This document shows positions 30,363 to 38,733 of a stretch of DNA of 64,000 nt, in pieces. The notes under the pieces were generated by a model. That model had not been told where the DNA came from, did no database searches, and saw only the letters and a list, made by a program, of their open reading frames with translations. How positions within the stretch are numbered: position 1 is the stretch's first letter; the number at the start of each line of letters is the position of its first letter. The position numbers and the translations under genes are program-made. The stretch comes from Bradyrhizobium australiense (GTDB taxonomy: Bacteria > Pseudomonadota > Alphaproteobacteria > Rhizobiales > Xanthobacteraceae), in contig NZ_JAAVLX010000009.1 of NCBI RefSeq assembly GCF_013114825.1, positions 186,001-250,000 on the forward strand, read 5' to 3'.

Positions 30363-31796
30363 ATGATTTCCTCTAGTCCCCAAACTGACACCGTCCATGT
30401 GATCGGCGGCGGCCTTGCCGGCTCGGAAGCGGCCTGGCAGGTCGCCAATGCGGGCGTTCGCGTCGTCCTGCACGAGATGCGCCCGTTGCGGATGACCGAA
30501 GCGCACCGAACCGAGGGCCTGGCCGAACTCGTCTGCTCCAACTCATTCCGCTCTGACGACGCCGCCAACAACGCCGTGGGGCTGCTGCATGCCGAGATGC
30601 GGCGGCTGGGCTCGCTGATCATGCGCTCCGCCGACGCCAACCAGGTGCCCGCGGGCGGTGCATTGGCGGTCGACCGTGACGGGTTTTCCGCCGCCGTAAC
30701 CCGGGCCCTGGACGACCATCCTCTGATCGAGATCAACCGGAGCGAGATCGCCGGTCTGCCGCCCGTCGAATGGGGCAACGTGATCGTCGCGACCGGCCCC
30801 CTCACCTCGGCGCCGCTGGCCGATGTCATCCGCGAACTCACCGACGAGAACGCGCTGGCGTTCTTCGATGCGATCGCGCCGATCGTGCACAAGGAGTCCA
30901 TCGACATGTCGGTGGCATGGTTTCAGTCACGCTACGACAAGGTCGGGCCCGGCGGCACCGGCGCCGATTACATCAACTGTCCGATGACGAAGGAGCAGTA
31001 CGACGTCTTCGTCGCAGCGCTCCTGGCTGGCGAGAAGGTGGATTTCAAGGACTGGGAGACCAACACGCCTTATTTCGACGGCTGTCTGCCGGTCGAGGTG
31101 ATGGCCGAACGCGGCCACGAGACGCTGCGGCACGGCCCGATGAAGCCGGTAGGACTCACCAATCCGCATAATCCGACGGTCAAACCCTATGCCATCGTAC
31201 AGCTACGACAGGACAACAAGCTTGGCACGCTCTACAACATGGTCGGCTTCCAGACCAAACTGAACTATGGCGCTCAACAGCGTGTGTTCCGCACCATTCC
31301 AGGACTCGAGAAAGCCGAATTCGCCCGGCTCGGCGGCCTGCATCGCAACACCTTCCTGAACTCGCCAAAGCTGCTGGATGGGCAATTGCGGCTGCGCGCG
31401 CAGCCGCGGTTGCGCTTTGCCGGCCAGATGACCGGCTGCGAGGGCTACGTGGAATCCGCGAGCATCGGCCTGATCGCAGGCCTCTATGCTGCGGCCGATG
31501 CCCGGGCGCAGTCGCTCGAGCCGCCGCCAGTGACCACGGCGCTGGGCTCGCTGCTCGGTCACATCACGGGCGGCCACATCGAAACGTCAGAGGCAGGAAC
31601 GCGCTCGTTCCAGCCGATGAACATCAATTTCGGCCTGTTTCCTCCGCTTGCCAGCCTGCCGACCAAGAAGTCGGACGGCACGCGGCTGCGCGGCAACGAG
31701 AAGACGGTCGCCAAGAAGCAGGCGCTCAGCGCACGCGCCTTGTCCGATCTCGATCGCTGGATCGCCGATCATCTGCGCGTAGCGGCGGCGGCGTAA
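30363..31796 (+). CDS. trmFO: Folate/FAD-dependent tRNA (uracil-54-C5)-methyltransferase TrmFO
   Basis: TrmFO makes 5-methyluridine at tRNA position 54 with methylenetetrahydrofolate and FADH2. The 477-residue protein has the N-terminal FAD fingerprint VHVIGGGLAGSEAAW (about residues 11-25), the family block LVCSNSFRSDD (about residues 56-66), INCPMTKEQYDVFVAAL (about residues 203-219) and TGCEGYVESASIGLIAG near residue 360. The length is normal. The start is ATG 30363. It is followed after 4 bp by the kinase-like fusion gene, so the two are likely one transcript. Confidence 0.96.
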   Translation: MISSSPQTDTVHVIGGGLAGSEAAWQVANAGVRVVLHEMRPLRMTEAHRTEGLAELVCSNSFRSDDAANNAVGLLHAEMRRLGSLIMRSADANQVPAGGALAVDRDGFSAAVTRALDDHPLIEINRSEIAGLPPVEWGNVIVATGPLTSAPLADVIRELTDENALAFFDAIAPIVHKESIDMSVAWFQSRYDKVGPGGTGADYINCPMTKEQYDVFVAALLAGEKVDFKDWETNTPYFDGCLPVEVMAERGHETLRHGPMKPVGLTNPHNPTVKPYAIVQLRQDNKLGTLYNMVGFQTKLNYGAQQRVFRTIPGLEKAEFARLGGLHRNTFLNSPKLLDGQLRLRAQPRLRFAGQMTGCEGYVESASIGLIAGLYAAADARAQSLEPPPVTTALGSLLGHITGGHIETSEAGTRSFQPMNINFGLFPPLASLPTKKSDGTRLRGNEKTVAKKQALSARALSDLDRWIADHLRVAAAA

Positions 31797-31800
31797 TCCC

Positions 31801-32904
31801 ATGGGCTTGCCGAAAGACGATGCCGCCACTCTGTCGGCGCGATGGACCGAAGGCGTGCTGTTGAAGCGCGACGTGTTCTCGACGGTCGAACGCGGCCGGT
31901 TTCGCGACGATGCCGGCGATGTCGATGCCGTGCTGCGCCGGCTCGATCAGGTGCCGCTGTGGTCCTACTCGCTCGCCCGCCATTTGTTCGCCCGCGAGCG
32001 CCGCGCGCTGGCGCTGGCGCGCGATCTCGACGTCGGCCCGAAACTGCTCTGGGCCGGACGGCAGGCTCTGGTGCGTGGTTTTATCGATGGTGTCGCGCTG
32101 CACCTGGCGAAACCTCATGGCGACATAGCCTATTTCCGCTCCGCCAAATCAGCTCTTCGCAAGCTGCACCGCGCTGGCATTTGCCACAACGATCTCGCCA
32201 AGGAGCAGAATTGGCTGGTGGGCCGCGACGGCCGAGCCTATCTCACCGATTTCCAACTGGCGGCTTGCTTTTCGAGCAGAAGCCGGCTGTTCCGGATCGC
32301 GGCCTACGAGGATCTGCGGCATCTTCTCAAGCACAAGCGCAGCTATGCGCCGTCGGCGCTGACGCCGATGGAGCGCAAGATTCTGGCGCGCAAGTCCTTT
32401 GTCGCCAGCATCTGGCTCAAGACGGGTAAGAAGGTCTACCAGGCCATCACCCGCGGCCTGTTCAATTTCACCGATCGTGAAGGCGGCGGCCGCCGGCTGG
32501 TCAACGATGCGCCGGTGCTGAGCGCCCTGATCAGGAAAAATCCTGAAGTGCGCGATACCGCCATCGTCGCGTTCGCCGACCGCCGTACCGGTGTCGGGCT
32601 ATATGCCTTCGTCGAGGCCGATAGCATCGCGCTGGAAAAGCAGTTGCGCAGCGAGCTCTCGTCGGCGAAGGGCGTCAAACCGCCGGAGCATATTCAGGTG
32701 GTGCATGCCCTGCCGCGCGACACCGCCGGCAAACCGCGCACGGAGATCCTGCAACTCGTCGCCATGAACCAGCTCGATCTGATCGAGCCGCTGATCGCGA
32801 ATGACGTCGACCGCGCCTTCCTGAAGGATATTCTGGAAAGCCGGAAGAATCTCCGCGACCGCTTCAATTTCGAAAGCAGCGAGTTGAATTCGCGATCGAA
32901 TTGA
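31801..32904 (+). CDS. Kinase-like protein fused to an ANL-enzyme C-terminal subdomain
   Basis: The 367-residue protein has two parts. Residues about 15-215 resemble a small protein or lipid kinase: HNDLAKEQN (129-137) is the catalytic loop with Asp131, and LTDFQLA (148-154) is the metal loop, with DFQ instead of DFG. No clear glycine-rich loop is seen. Residues about 245-325 match the C-terminal subdomain of acyl-CoA synthetases (VRDTAIVAFADRRTGVGLYAF to PRDTAGKPRTEIL, with the A10 lysine at 311), but the large adenylation domain is absent. The start is 4 bp behind trmFO. The function is unknown; the fusion suggests an acyl or aminoacyl-linked kinase role. Confidence 0.82.
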   Translation: MGLPKDDAATLSARWTEGVLLKRDVFSTVERGRFRDDAGDVDAVLRRLDQVPLWSYSLARHLFARERRALALARDLDVGPKLLWAGRQALVRGFIDGVALHLAKPHGDIAYFRSAKSALRKLHRAGICHNDLAKEQNWLVGRDGRAYLTDFQLAACFSSRSRLFRIAAYEDLRHLLKHKRSYAPSALTPMERKILARKSFVASIWLKTGKKVYQAITRGLFNFTDREGGGRRLVNDAPVLSALIRKNPEVRDTAIVAFADRRTGVGLYAFVEADSIALEKQLRSELSSAKGVKPPEHIQVVHALPRDTAGKPRTEILQLVAMNQLDLIEPLIANDVDRAFLKDILESRKNLRDRFNFESSELNSRSN

Positions 32905-32911
32905 CCCGGAT

Positions 32912-33011
32912 GTCGTCACCCGCGAAGGCGGGCGAGCCAGTATTCCAGAGGCTTTGGAGACCAATCGAGAGGCCGCGGCCTACTGGATACCCCGCCTGCG
33001 CGGGGTATGAC
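32912..33011. repeat. Dispersed ~100-bp element type A, copy 3
   Basis: GTCGTCACCCGCGAAGGCGG, CCAGTATTCCAGAG and GGCCGCGGCCTACTGGATA are in order, ending in the hairpin CCCCGCCTGCGCGGGG and TATGAC. It lies between convergent genes. Confidence 0.92.
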
Positions 33012-33033
33012 AGGCCTGGATTTACGCCGCCGC

Positions 33034-33897
33034 CTACCCACCAAACTCCCGCGAGCGCGACGCGCGCCACAACGTCCATAGCGTCCGGAGTCGTGACGTC
33101 ACGTGCGGCACGAACGGATCGACGTCAGCCCGCGACATACGCTGCAGATGGCGGCGGACCATCGCCAGCGGCAGGAATACCGGCCGCAGCTGCGGCGGCA
33201 CATGCGTGAGTAGCTCGAAGGCGGTGCGGAGGTGTTTTTGCCCCTCTCCGATCAACTGGTCGATCGCAGCACGCGCTTGTGGCGTCTGCTTGCCCGAAAA
33301 TACCTGCTCTATCCCGCTGCCATGTTGCTGCAGCAATTGCAGCGGCACGAAAAGCTGGCGCCGCGCGGCATCGTGCGGCAAGGCGATGAGTACTTGCGCG
33401 ATTCCTTGGGCCAGTCCGGCGTGGCGCGCGAGATGGTCGACCGCCGCCGATGGCGGCACCGCAATCCGCGCAGCCAGCGAGAACAGCGCTGAGGCCGTAT
33501 CGGTGATATACCCTTCCAGCGCCGCCATCGACGGCATCGGGTCGTTGTAGAGATCGAACTGATGCTCGTCGATCAGCCGCGATAGCGGCTCGATCGGCAG
33601 GCGGAATTCGCCGATGGTCTGCAACAGTTCAGCTGCGACCGGATTGCCCTCGACGCCGCCATGGCCGGCGCCTTCCAGCATGTCGGTCCACCATTGCAGC
33701 CGCATCTCGCCCGGCAGCGGCTGGGTGACATGCTCGCGCACGCGCGATATCTCGACGTTGAAGGCGTAAATGGACAGCAGCGCCCGGCGCTGGACCTGAG
33801 GCAGGAACAGCGTCGACGCATAGCCGACGAAATCATGCGTGCGCACCAGGTCGGCACAGAACGCAGCGGATTCTTTCGACGTCGCCGCGGCGCTCAT
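33034..33897 (-). CDS. Squalene/phytoene synthase-like protein, NDUFAF6 type
   Basis: The 287-residue protein has the trans-isoprenyl synthase fold, but where true synthases have a DDxxD metal motif it reads YAFNVEISRVREHV (about residues 44-57), the form seen in mitochondrial NDUFAF6 (AFNVELAQ). RLIDEHQFDLYNDPMPSMAALEGYITDTASALF follows. It is therefore probably not a carotenoid enzyme but a relative of the respiratory complex I assembly factor. Its ATG overlaps the stop of the NDUFAF3-like gene (ATGA), placing both at the end of the yajC-secD-secF unit. No crt gene is near. Confidence 0.82.
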   Translation of the reverse strand: MSAAATSKESAAFCADLVRTHDFVGYASTLFLPQVQRRALLSIYAFNVEISRVREHVTQPLPGEMRLQWWTDMLEGAGHGGVEGNPVAAELLQTIGEFRLPIEPLSRLIDEHQFDLYNDPMPSMAALEGYITDTASALFSLAARIAVPPSAAVDHLARHAGLAQGIAQVLIALPHDAARRQLFVPLQLLQQHGSGIEQVFSGKQTPQARAAIDQLIGEGQKHLRTAFELLTHVPPQLRPVFLPLAMVRRHLQRMSRADVDPFVPHVTSRLRTLWTLWRASRSREFGG

Positions 33898-34289
33898 GGC
33901 ACCGCGATCAACGCCGCCGCAACGCGCCGCCGCTCGCCCAGCATGATGTTGTAGGTGCGGATCGCCGGCCCCGTCTGCATCGCATCGAGCACCACGCCCA
34001 CGGCGCGCAGCGCCTCGCGAAGACCGCGCGGCGGCACCCAGACTTCGGTGCCGGTGCCGACGATCAGCGTATCGATGGCGTTGGCGGCCTTGAAGACGCG
34101 CGCAAGGGAATATTCGTCGATCTCGGCGGGCTTGGTCACCGGCCAGGCCCAGATCGCATCCGGCAGGCACAACAGGGAGCCGCGATGCGACATGTCGGCG
34201 AAGGCGAAGCCGCCCTTGCCATAGGCTTCGATCGGCGCTGACCTCGGAAGATGCGGAGCGTCCGAGGATGAGCTTGTCTGATTGGGCAT
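33894..34289 (-). CDS. Mth938-domain protein, NDUFAF3-like
   Basis: The 131-residue protein carries the Mth938/DUF498 fold: IEAYGKGGFAFADMSHRGSLLCLP (about residues 19-42), then WAWPVTKPAEIDEYSL and IDTLIVGTGTEVWVPPRGLREAL. This is the fold of human NDUFAF3, a complex I assembly factor. ATG 34289 is supported by GGAAAAGG upstream. It lies 68 bp behind secF and overlaps the NDUFAF6-like gene by 4 bp, so a shared role in membrane-protein or complex I biogenesis is a reasonable inference. Confidence 0.87.
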   Translation of the reverse strand: MPNQTSSSSDAPHLPRSAPIEAYGKGGFAFADMSHRGSLLCLPDAIWAWPVTKPAEIDEYSLARVFKAANAIDTLIVGTGTEVWVPPRGLREALRAVGVVLDAMQTGPAIRTYNIMLGERRRVAAALIAVP

Positions 34290-34357
34290 GACCTTTTCCG
34301 AAAACCGGGTTCCCGCCCTTCGGGTCCAGCCCGAGGGCATGCTTTTCGGACTATGCG

Positions 34358-35359
34358 CTATTTCTTCGCAGGCCTATCCGGCGCGTCGCGGTGCTCGCCA
34401 ACGCCGAGATAGATCAGGATCGGTGCCGCGATGAAGATCGAGGTGTAGGTGCCGACCAGCACCACGCCGAACATCATGACCGCCGTGAAGCTGTGGATCG
34501 CGTGGCCGCCGAACAACAGCAGCGCCAGCAAGGCCAGCGTCACCGTGACGTGGGTGATGATCGAGCGCGACAGCGTCGAATTGATGGATTCGTTCAAAAG
34601 CTGCGGCATCGGCATTTTCTTGTAGCGCCGCAGCATTTCCCGGATGCGATCGTAGATCACGACGGTGTCGTTCAGCGAGTAGCCGAGGATCGTCAATAGC
34701 GCCGCGATGCTGGTGAGGTCGAAATCGACCTGCGAGATCGACATGAAGCCGATCGTCAGCACGATATCGTGGACGTTGGCGATCATGGCGCCGAGCGCGA
34801 ATTGCCACTCGAACCGGAACCAGAGATAGATCAGGATTGAGAAGATCGCGAGCATCAAACCGATCATGCCGTAGGCCAAAAGTTCGCCCGAAACACGCGG
34901 CCCCACCACCTCGACGCGCCGGTAGTCGACGCTATCGCCGAGCGCGCCGCGCACTTTGGTCACCGCCTCTTGCTGCGCCTTGTCGCCTCCGGGCTGCTCC
35001 GCGACACGGATCAGGACGTCGGCCGGACCACCAAACTGCTGAAGCTGGACCTCACCGAGGCCCAGGTTGCTCAGGCTCGCACGCATCGCGCCGATGTCGG
35101 CCGAACCGGACTTGGATTGAACTTCCAGGAGCGTGCCGCCCCGAAAGTCGATGCCGAAATTCAGCCCGTGCGTGAAGAACAGTACGATCGCGACGATCGA
35201 AAGTGCCGCCGAGATCGGAAAGCTGATGCGGCGAAAGCGCGTGAAATCGAAGTGTGTATCGTCGGGGACAATGCGCAGCGGCGGCAGCAGATCGAGCGCG
35301 GCGACCACGGTCAGCGCGGCAATCAGGACGCCCAGCCCGATGAGAACGTATTGTGTCAA
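34358..35359 (-). CDS. secF: Protein-export membrane protein SecF
   Basis: SecF with SecD uses the proton gradient to pull proteins through SecYEG late in export. The 333-residue product has six membrane helices, the family blocks GLNFGIDFRGGTLLEV (about residues 68-83) and GYSLNDTVVIYDRIREMLRRYKK (about residues 222-244), and a large periplasmic loop between helices 1 and 2. I place the start at the TTG 35357-35359, where TTGACACAATACG follows a GGAG six bases upstream and 16 bp after the secD stop. No ATG in frame fits the first helix. Confidence 0.93.
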   Translation of the reverse strand: MTQYVLIGLGVLIAALTVVAALDLLPPLRIVPDDTHFDFTRFRRISFPISAALSIVAIVLFFTHGLNFGIDFRGGTLLEVQSKSGSADIGAMRASLSNLGLGEVQLQQFGGPADVLIRVAEQPGGDKAQQEAVTKVRGALGDSVDYRRVEVVGPRVSGELLAYGMIGLMLAIFSILIYLWFRFEWQFALGAMIANVHDIVLTIGFMSISQVDFDLTSIAALLTILGYSLNDTVVIYDRIREMLRRYKKMPMPQLLNESINSTLSRSIITHVTVTLALLALLLFGGHAIHSFTAVMMFGVVLVGTYTSIFIAAPILIYLGVGEHRDAPDRPAKK

Positions 35360-35375
35360 AGCCGGCTCCGCATTC

Positions 35376-36977
35376 TCAGATTGGCACGGTCTTCGGCCGC
35401 TTCCATCGTACCCACCCTGCAACGATCAGGCTGGTCAGCGTAAACGCGGTGAACACCGTAGTGATGATGCCGATGCCGAGCGTGACGGCGAAGCCGCGGA
35501 CCGGCCCGGTGCCGATATAGAACAGCACGGCGGCGGCGATAAAAGTGGTGATGTTGGAGTCCAGAATAGTCGCCAGCGCGCGCCTGAACCCGGCGTCGAT
35601 CGCCGAAATCGCGTTGCGGCCGCCACGCAACTCTTCACGAATGCGCTCGTAGATCAGCACGTTGGAATCCACGGCGATGCCGACTGTCAGCACGATGCCG
35701 GCGATGCCCGGCAGCGTCAGTGTAGCATTCAGGAGCGACAACAGGCCGAAGATCATGGCGACGTTGATGGCTACCGCGATGTTGGCGAACACGCCAAACA
35801 GCCGATAGGTCACCAGCATGAACACGATGACCATAATTGAACCGACATAGGCCGCAAGCTCGCCCTTCTCGATCGAGTCCTGGCCGAGGCCCGGACCGAC
35901 GGTGCGCTCTTCGACCACTGTCAGAGGCGCCGGCAGGGCGCCGGCCCGCAACAGGATCGCAAGATCGTTGGCGGCCTGAACGGTGAAGCTGCCGGAGATC
36001 TGCCCCGAGCCGCCGGTGATCGGCTCGCGGATCACGGGCGCAGAAATCACTTCATTGTCGAGCACGATCGCAAACGGCAAGCCGACGTTTTCCGACGTCG
36101 CCTGGGCAAACTTGCGCGACCCCGACGTGTTAAAGCGGAAGCTGACGATCGGCTCGTTGGTGCGCTGGTCGAAACCCGGCTGGGCGTCGGTCAGATCGCC
36201 GCCGGAGACCAGCACCTGCCTCTTGATGACATACGGAACCTTCGGCGAGGTCGAGCTCATCAGCACCTCGGAGTCCGGCGGCACCCGGCCCTGCTGGGCC
36301 TGGTCCGGCGACACCGAGGTATCGACCATGCGGAATTCCATCTTCGCCGTCTTGCCGAGCAGTTCTTTCAGATGCGTCGGATCTTGCAGACCCGGCACCT
36401 GTACGAGGATGCGATCATTACCCTGGCGCTGGATGATCGGCTCGACGGTGCCAAGCTCGTTGACGCGCTTCTCGACAATCTGGATCGATTGCTCGATCGT
36501 CTTGCGCATGCGTTCGAGCATCGCAGCCTGCGGGATCGTCAGGCGGATTACTCCCCCGCCGGCATCGACCACCTCGATGTCGCGCTGTCCGCTGGACCCC
36601 AAGAGCCCCCCAATCGGTTGCGACATGTCTCGCAATTTGGACAACCCAGTCGCCTGATCGGCCTCGCGGCTGATACGCACTTCGACCGCGTCGTTGCGGA
36701 CAGCGAGGCCGGTATAGGCAACCTTGGCGTCGCGCAGCACGCGACGAGCCTCGTCGCGGATCTGATCGAGCTTTTCCTTCTTCACGTAGTTGGCGTCGAC
36801 TTCGAGCAGCAGGTACGAACCACCCTGCAAATCGAGGCCGAGCACGATGTGGCGTTGCGCCCATACCGGCCAGGTCTTGACCCGCTCCTGGGGAAAGAAG
36901 TTCGGAACCGCGCACAGGCAGACGATCAGCGCGGTCAGAATGATCGCCAGCGCCTTCCACCGCGTGAAATACAACAT
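35376..36977 (-). CDS. secD: Protein-export membrane protein SecD
   Basis: The 533-residue SecD has a first helix (about residues 8-25), the motif GLDLQGGSYLLLEVD (about residues 48-62) and a long periplasmic P1 domain with VQVPGLQDP near residue 173. Five membrane helices follow with VGIAVDSNVLIYERIREE (about residues 433-450), the proton-path region. It partners SecF encoded 16 bp downstream and YajC 55 bp upstream. The length is typical for alphaproteobacteria, shorter than the E. coli protein by a piece of the P1 domain. Confidence 0.97.
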   Translation of the reverse strand: MLYFTRWKALAIILTALIVCLCAVPNFFPQERVKTWPVWAQRHIVLGLDLQGGSYLLLEVDANYVKKEKLDQIRDEARRVLRDAKVAYTGLAVRNDAVEVRISREADQATGLSKLRDMSQPIGGLLGSSGQRDIEVVDAGGGVIRLTIPQAAMLERMRKTIEQSIQIVEKRVNELGTVEPIIQRQGNDRILVQVPGLQDPTHLKELLGKTAKMEFRMVDTSVSPDQAQQGRVPPDSEVLMSSTSPKVPYVIKRQVLVSGGDLTDAQPGFDQRTNEPIVSFRFNTSGSRKFAQATSENVGLPFAIVLDNEVISAPVIREPITGGSGQISGSFTVQAANDLAILLRAGALPAPLTVVEERTVGPGLGQDSIEKGELAAYVGSIMVIVFMLVTYRLFGVFANIAVAINVAMIFGLLSLLNATLTLPGIAGIVLTVGIAVDSNVLIYERIREELRGGRNAISAIDAGFRRALATILDSNITTFIAAAVLFYIGTGPVRGFAVTLGIGIITTVFTAFTLTSLIVAGWVRWKRPKTVPI

Positions 36978-37032
36978 CGAGTAGACCCGTCAGATCCAGG
37001 AAAATGCGCCGCGATAGGCGGCGCGCAAAAAC

Positions 37033-37395
37033 TCAGCTCGCGGACGTTTCGTCCTTGGCCTCACTCTTTTCCTTGGCTGGCTCGCCCTTGGCGCGGACGC
37101 CTGAAATCATCTGCCGCATCTGCCGCACGCGGACGCCATCCGAAATCTCGAACTCGATCTGGTCATCGTCCACCACTTTGGTCACCTTGCCGACCAGACC
37201 GCCCGAGGTGACCACGGTGTCGCCGCGGCGGATGTTTTTGACCAATTCCTGATGATCCTTCACCTTCTTTTGCTGCGGGCGCAGAATCAGGAAGTACATG
37301 ATCACGAAGATCAGCGCGAACGGCAGCAGCGACATCAACATGCTGTTGGCATCGCCGCCGGCTGCAGCCTGGGCGTACGCAGGGGTAATCAGCAT
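37033..37395 (-). CDS. yajC: Preprotein translocase subunit YajC
   Basis: The 120-residue YajC has one transmembrane helix (LMSLLPFALIFVIMYFLILRPQQKKVKDH, about residues 20-48), the signature RPQQKK, and a small basic cytoplasmic domain with GDTVVTSGGLVGKVTKV. It is an accessory of SecDF. The tail after residue 100 is highly charged (KGEPAKEKSEAKDE). It is the first gene of the unit yajC-secD-secF-NDUFAF3-like-NDUFAF6-like; a 195-bp gap with the divergent DUF815 gene contains its promoter. Confidence 0.96.
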   Translation of the reverse strand: MLITPAYAQAAAGGDANSMLMSLLPFALIFVIMYFLILRPQQKKVKDHQELVKNIRRGDTVVTSGGLVGKVTKVVDDDQIEFEISDGVRVRQMRQMISGVRAKGEPAKEKSEAKDETSAS

Positions 37396-37590
37396 TCGAA
37401 CAATCCTCGTGAGACGGAAAAGAACCGGCCATGCCTGGGCATAGCGTCCTGGGGCATGTCGCCGGTCCGGGCAAATTTGCGCGGACTATAGCGGCGGCGG
37501 GCCCAATTGCAACGTTGGCCGCCCCCTCATTTAGGCCGCTTGCGAGACCTTCCAAGGCCCGTTAAGGCTGCGCCGTCAGGAACTCGGGAA

Positions 37591-38574
37591 ATGTCGAAAA
37601 AAACCAAGAAAACTGCGGCTCGAACAGCGCCCCGCGCCACCGCCAAGGCCGCCTCGCGAGGACAAGTGAAAACCGCGACAAAAGGTCCGGCAAACAGGCT
37701 CAACGGCGCTACCGCCGAGCGGATCGCCACCGCACTGGAAGCCATCGCCGGCCACCTTTCCGCGGCGTCTCCAGCGGCGGGAAGCGCCTACTCGTTCGGC
37801 TCCGCCGACGCCTTTGTCTGGCACCCGGACGGCCGCCTTTCGCCGGTGCCGCGCGTCAGCCGCGTCGACCTCGGCCTGCTCAAGGGCATCGACCGGATGC
37901 GCGACATCCTGATCGAGAACACCGAGCGCTTTGCCGATGGCCTGCCCGCCAATAACGCGCTGCTGTGGGGCGCGCGCGGCATGGGCAAGTCGTCGCTGGT
38001 GAAGGCGACACATGCCAATATCAACATCGACCGAAAGCCGGCCGACCGGCTGAAGCTGATCGAGATCCACCGCGAGGACATCGAGAGCCTGCCCGCCCTG
38101 ATGGACCTGTTACGCAGTTCCGATTTTCGCTTCATCGTGTTCTGCGACGACCTCTCCTTCGACGGCAACGATGCTACCTACAAATCGCTGAAAGCGGTGC
38201 TTGAAGGCGGTATCGAGGGACGTCCCGACAACGTCATCCTCTACGCCACCTCGAACCGGCGGCATCTCTTGGCGCGCGAGATGATCGAGAACGAACGCTC
38301 GACCGCGATCAATCCGGGCGAGGCGGTCGAGGAAAAGGTGTCGCTGTCAGACCGTTTTGGCCTCTGGCTCGGCTTTCATCGCTGCAGCCAGGATGAATAT
38401 CTGGCGATGGTGCGCGGCTATTGCGGCCATTTCGGCATCAAGATCGCCGACGAAGAGCTCGAGCGCGAGGCGCTGGAATGGTCGACCACCCGCGGCTCCC
38501 GCTCCGGCCGCGTCGCCTGGCAGTTCACGCAGGAGCTGGCGGGACGGCTCGGCGTGAGGTTAGCGGGGAAGTAG
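37591..38574 (+). CDS. DUF815 AAA-type ATPase
   Basis: The 327-residue protein has a basic Ala/Lys-rich N-terminus (residues 1-30) and a P-loop domain: Walker A GARGMGKSSLVKA (about residues 131-143), Walker B FRFIVFCDDLSFD (about residues 176-188), sensor-like ILYATSNRRHLL (about residues 217-228) and DRFGLWLGFHRCSQDEYL (about residues 253-270). The DUF815 family is conserved near yajC or nlpD in many alphaproteobacteria, but its substrate is unknown. The start ATG 37591 follows GGAACTCGGG. It is transcribed away from yajC. Confidence 0.92.
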   Translation: MSKKTKKTAARTAPRATAKAASRGQVKTATKGPANRLNGATAERIATALEAIAGHLSAASPAAGSAYSFGSADAFVWHPDGRLSPVPRVSRVDLGLLKGIDRMRDILIENTERFADGLPANNALLWGARGMGKSSLVKATHANINIDRKPADRLKLIEIHREDIESLPALMDLLRSSDFRFIVFCDDLSFDGNDATYKSLKAVLEGGIEGRPDNVILYATSNRRHLLAREMIENERSTAINPGEAVEEKVSLSDRFGLWLGFHRCSQDEYLAMVRGYCGHFGIKIADEELEREALEWSTTRGSRSGRVAWQFTQELAGRLGVRLAGK

Positions 38575-38598
38575 GACTGGTCGTGTCCCAACTCCGAC

Positions 38599-38696
38599 GT
38601 CATCCCCGCGAAGGCGGGGATCCAGTACGCCGCGGCTTCTCGTTTCAATCGCAGCTGCTCTGGAATACTGGGTCGCCCGTCAAGCCGGGCGATGAC
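38599..38696. repeat. Dispersed ~100-bp element type A, copy 4 (inverted)
   Basis: This copy has the reverse order of copy 1: GTCATCCCCGCGAAGGCGGG first, then CCAGTACGCCGCGGC, a middle part and CTGGAATACTGGGTCG, ending in a hairpin (GCCCGTCAAGCCGGGC) and GATGAC. It lies between convergent genes. Confidence 0.9.
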
Positions 38697-38733
38697 ATTT
38701 GTGGGTGAGGCAACGCCGCTGCGCAGCGATCGA

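Noticed and set aside
33034..33897. Carotenoid phytoene synthase
   Set aside because: The metal motif is missing, no other crt gene is present, and the context and AFNVEIS form fit the NDUFAF6-type relatives.
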